Position numbers and translations under genes: made by a program
The notes under the pieces: model-generated
Told to the model about the DNA's origin: nothing
The model's database searches: none
Seen by the model: only the letters and a program-made list of their open reading frames with translations
Assembly (NCBI GenBank): GCA_019417795.1
Contig: DXUR01000112.1
Span: forward strand, 1-7,556
Source: Clostridiales bacterium
GTDB taxonomy: Bacteria > Bacillota_A > Clostridia > Oscillospirales > Oscillospiraceae
Length of the DNA: 7,556 nucleotides
Direction of reading: 5' to 3'
In this document: positions 5,941 through 7,556 of the stretch, one piece after another
Layout of the letters: each line of letters begins with the position of its first letter
How positions within the stretch are numbered: the first letter of the stretch is position 1

Positions 5941-6716
5941 TCTTCATCACCTTCCGTTTCGGCATCCTCTGCAATCTGCGGTTCTTCATCCTCGTTGATG
6001 TACGGCTCTTCCTCGTAGCCTTCATCATCAAAGAAGTCCATATCCTCATCCTTGAGCTTTCTGCCCTTGACGAACTTGATGTAGTAATAAGCTGCACCCG
6101 CAGCACCGGCAAGGGCAAAGATGACGAGGATCATGCCGATGTTGGATTTCTTTTCGGGTTTAGGGGCGGGGACATCGGTTTCTGCATCCTTGTCCGGCTC
6201 AGGTGTAACGGGGGCTGTGCCGGTGCATTCGCTCATGTTGGTCTTGCAGACCGGGCAGTCGGTGTTGACCTGACCGGCAGCGCATTTCTCTTTGCAGTTA
6301 CAGGTGGTCAGAGCCGCCGCAGTATCATCATCCAGCAGCGCAAGCAGGTCGCTCTCATCGACCATGTTGAGGAAGTACGTCTGATACTGTTCCTCGTCCT
6401 CGTTGATGGGTGCATCGTAGTCGATGACAATGAAGAAGGTGTTGCCGTTTTTCGTCTGGACAGTGATGAACTGCTTGTTGGTTGCCTTGTCATAGAGCAA
6501 GTCGCGGGTGTAGGCGTTGCCCTCATCGTCAATCGGCTCACCCTTCGGCTTTTCCGGCGTGGGAGTGACTGCGGGCTGCTGTTCGGGCTGAGTTGCCTCC
6601 GTAACGGGAAGGTTCTGCTCGGTATCATCGGCGTAGGCAAACGCCGTGACAGAGAAGCAGGACAGAACCATGACGCAGACCGCAAGGACGGTCAGAAAAC
6701 GAAACTTCTTACGCAT
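5937..6716 (-). CDS. DUF4366 (CD1107-type) exported membrane protein of conjugative element
   Basis: A 259-residue membrane-anchored surface protein of the mating apparatus; its biochemical role is unknown. Visible parts: a signal peptide at 1-29 (basic RKKFR, hydrophobic core, likely cleavage near AFAYA|DD); a Pro/Glu/Thr-rich linker at about 31-60; the DUF4366 core at about 65-130, with strands KQFITVQTKNGNTFFIVIDY followed by an acidic segment; a cluster of six cysteines (C139, C141, C145, C154, C157, C164); a second Pro-rich linker; a transmembrane helix at about 192-212; a short basic stop-transfer segment (KFVKGRK); and a strongly acidic cytoplasmic tail to residue 259. The predicted topology is therefore core outside, tail inside. 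The gene overlaps the upstream DUF4315 gene by 8 nt and the downstream topoisomerase gene by 4 nt. Family assignment comes from architecture and neighbours; the signal peptide and membrane helix are clear from hydrophobicity. Confidence 0.87.
   Translation of the reverse strand: MRKKFRFLTVLAVCVMVLSCFSVTAFAYADDTEQNLPVTEATQPEQQPAVTPTPEKPKGEPIDDEGNAYTRDLLYDKATNKQFITVQTKNGNTFFIVIDYDAPINEDEEQYQTYFLNMVDESDLLALLDDDTAAALTTCNCKEKCAAGQVNTDCPVCKTNMSECTGTAPVTPEPDKDAETDVPAPKPEKKSNIGMILVIFALAGAAGAAYYYIKFVKGRKLKDEDMDFFDDEGYEEEPYINEDEEPQIAEDAETEGDED
5947..5953 (-). promoter_or_regulatory. Shine-Dalgarno AAGGTGA that decides the TTG start of topB
   Basis: AAGGTGA ends 6 nt before TTG at 5940. With an in-frame stop two codons upstream of the TTG, and the conserved TOPRIM sequence starting at codon 2, this fixes the non-ATG start. 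The site is inside the DUF4366 coding sequence. Confidence 0.65.
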
Positions 6717-6945
6717 TGTCGATTACCTCCGTATTTTCAGCGGGCTTGGTGCCGCCCTTCATGGAAGACAGGAACGCCATGATCTGATCCTTGTCCATCA
6801 CCATAGAGCGCACGGTATTGATGATTTCAAGGTTTTCCAGCTCCGTCTTCTTGTCGTACAGCTCCTTGAGCTGTCCTTCGATTTCGGACTTCTTCTTTTC
6901 AGCCTTCTCAATGTCGGAGAGGACTTTCTGATACTTGGGATTCAT
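6709..6945 (-). CDS. DUF4315 family small coiled-coil protein of conjugative element
   Basis: A 78-residue protein of unknown function, found in Tn1549/CTn-type elements between the NlpC/P60 and DUF4366 genes, exactly as here. Residues 1-45 are a charged, heptad-like helix (MNPKYQKVLSDIEKAEKKK, then further Lys/Glu/Leu repeats), so a coiled coil that binds another conjugation protein is plausible. Residues 44-63 (INTVRSMVMDKDQIMAFLSS) form a second, more hydrophobic helix, and the end is short and polar. There is no signal peptide or membrane segment, so it should be cytoplasmic. The start is set by AAAGGAG at 6952-6958, 6 nt before the ATG. The last 8 nt overlap the start of the DUF4366 gene (ATGCGTAA), suggesting coupled translation. 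The family call rests on length, N-terminal pattern and position; the molecular role is unknown. Confidence 0.85.
   Translation of the reverse strand: MNPKYQKVLSDIEKAEKKKSEIEGQLKELYDKKTELENLEIINTVRSMVMDKDQIMAFLSSMKGGTKPAENTEVIDNA
6726..6730 (-). promoter_or_regulatory. Shine-Dalgarno GGAGG for DUF4366 gene, inside DUF4315 coding sequence
   Basis: GGAGG lies 9 nt before the ATG at 6716 and within the last codons of the DUF4315 gene. It supports the ATG whose first bases overlap the DUF4315 stop codon, and it means the ribosome ending DUF4315 stops on top of the next start. Confidence 0.75.
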
Positions 6946-6961
6946 GCAAAACTCCTTTCTT

Positions 6962-7556
6962 TTAATAGGCGGGTCTTCCGAAGGCGTAGAAATGCTGCTG
7001 CCAGTAGGAAGAGTTGATGGATGTGTACTGAATGGGATCGCCGCAGTGGATCATGACCCCATCACCAACGTAGATGCCGACGTGAGACACGCCGGGGGTG
7101 TCATACGTCCCGACGAAAAAGATAAGATCACCGGGCTGTGCATTCGCCTTTGAGACCGGCGCACAGACATTGTAAAGCCCCTGTGCGCCCAGCCGCCCGG
7201 TATTCACAAGACCGCTGTTTGTGAGAACGTAGCTGACGAAGCCGGAGCAGTCGAAGGACGTGTCGGGATTGGAGCCGCCCCACACATACGGATAGCCGAG
7301 ATACTTTTCCGCCTCGGTAATCAGCGTTGCAAACTTCTCGTCGTTCAGGTATTCCGGGTTGACATCGTAGTCGGCGGGAGGATTTGTAATGTACTTGTCC
7401 ACATAGGGAGAGTCACCGAACAGATCCTCACGGTTGCCCAGCACCGACATATACGTTGCGTACATGGAAAGCTGTTCCTGAGACATGATGTAGACCGGGA
7501 TGTGGGAGAGATTGAAGTTTTCGAGCTTCACGTTGCAGATGTAGTAGTCATACGGG
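6962..7556 (-). CDS. NlpC/P60 cell-wall peptidase of ICE (CD1108-type), 5' truncated by window edge
   Basis: C-terminal part of a peptidoglycan endopeptidase that would cleave cell-wall peptides to let the conjugation channel through the wall, like the VirB1/CwlT-type hydrolases of Gram-positive type IV secretion systems. 197 codons are visible and the frame is open to the window edge. A GTG at 7531 is not the start, because in-frame codons continue upstream (PYDYYICN before VKLENF). Numbering from the first whole codon, the NlpC/P60 core spans about 75-197: catalytic Cys103 in FDCSGF (codon 7247-7249), His158 in SHVGIYVG and His170 in MIHCGDP, which fit the Cys-His-His triad. The PGDLIFF strand is also present. 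The roughly 70 residues before the core match the linker I recall from CD1108-type proteins; membrane and other N-terminal parts lie outside the window. Its TAA is followed after 16 nt by the DUF4315 gene. The enzyme class is near certain; the CD1108 label rests on recall of the family and the neighbours. Confidence 0.9.
   Translation of the reverse strand, partial: PYDYYICNVKLENFNLSHIPVYIMSQEQLSMYATYMSVLGNREDLFGDSPYVDKYITNPPADYDVNPEYLNDEKFATLITEAEKYLGYPYVWGGSNPDTSFDCSGFVSYVLTNSGLVNTGRLGAQGLYNVCAPVSKANAQPGDLIFFVGTYDTPGVSHVGIYVGDGVMIHCGDPIQYTSINSSYWQQHFYAFGRPAY

Noticed and set aside
6655..6666. Lipobox-like VLSC (C20) in the DUF4366 signal sequence
   Set aside because: Leu at the -2 position is a poor lipobox fit, and the hydrophobic run continues past the cysteine to a normal AFA/AYA cleavage site; a transmembrane helix already anchors the protein.
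7529..7531. GTG as start of the NlpC/P60 gene
   Set aside because: The frame stays open to the window edge with family-like residues (PYDYYICN) before it, so the gene is cut by the window rather than starting there.

Overview
The window reads as the inside of an integrative and conjugative element (ICE) of the Tn1549 / C. difficile CTn type carried by an anaerobic clostridial Firmicute, probably a gut Lachnospiraceae or Oscillospiraceae member. Three things point there. The gene order is typical of these elements: NlpC/P60 peptidase, DUF4315, DUF4366, topoisomerase III, then polyvalent accessory proteins. The Shine-Dalgarno sequences are strong and Firmicute-like (AAAGGAG, GGAGG). Base composition is moderately GC-rich by eye (not computed). 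The host cannot be named from this sequence.

All six supportable genes lie on the minus strand and read right to left as one tightly packed transcription unit. Junctions are overlaps of 4 to 8 nt or gaps of 11 to 16 nt, so no stretch over 20 bases lies outside a gene. No promoter, terminator, RNA gene, CRISPR array, insertion sequence or attachment site was found. The window cuts the first gene (right edge) and ends just past the stop of the last (left edge), so the operon probably continues both ways.

Layout from the right edge: (1) 7556-6962, 3' part of a CD1108-type NlpC/P60 cell-wall peptidase, the wall-opening enzyme of the conjugation machine; (2) 6945-6709, small coiled-coil DUF4315 protein; (3) 6716-5937, exported, membrane-anchored DUF4366 (CD1107-type) protein with an extracytoplasmic cysteine cluster and an acidic cytoplasmic tail; (4) 5940-3871, topoisomerase III with a TTG start; (5) 3874-3113, PAPS-reductase-like PP-loop protein with a cysteine cluster; (6) 3101-1212, ArdC-like ssDNA-binding domain plus zincin metallopeptidase plus DUF3849; (7) 1199-6, polyvalent protein with a region resembling the mismatch-recognition domain I of MutS. 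That is seven genes counting the partial first one.

The first half (1-3) belongs to the mating apparatus. The second half (4-7) looks like DNA processing and establishment or anti-defence functions. The last two proteins are unrelated in their bodies but end in nearly the same basic tail (SIRD-x-L ... DMEL), which suggests a common partner or a shared delivery signal. That tail, the MutS-I-like domain and the stand-alone PAPS-reductase-like enzyme are the most interesting points here.
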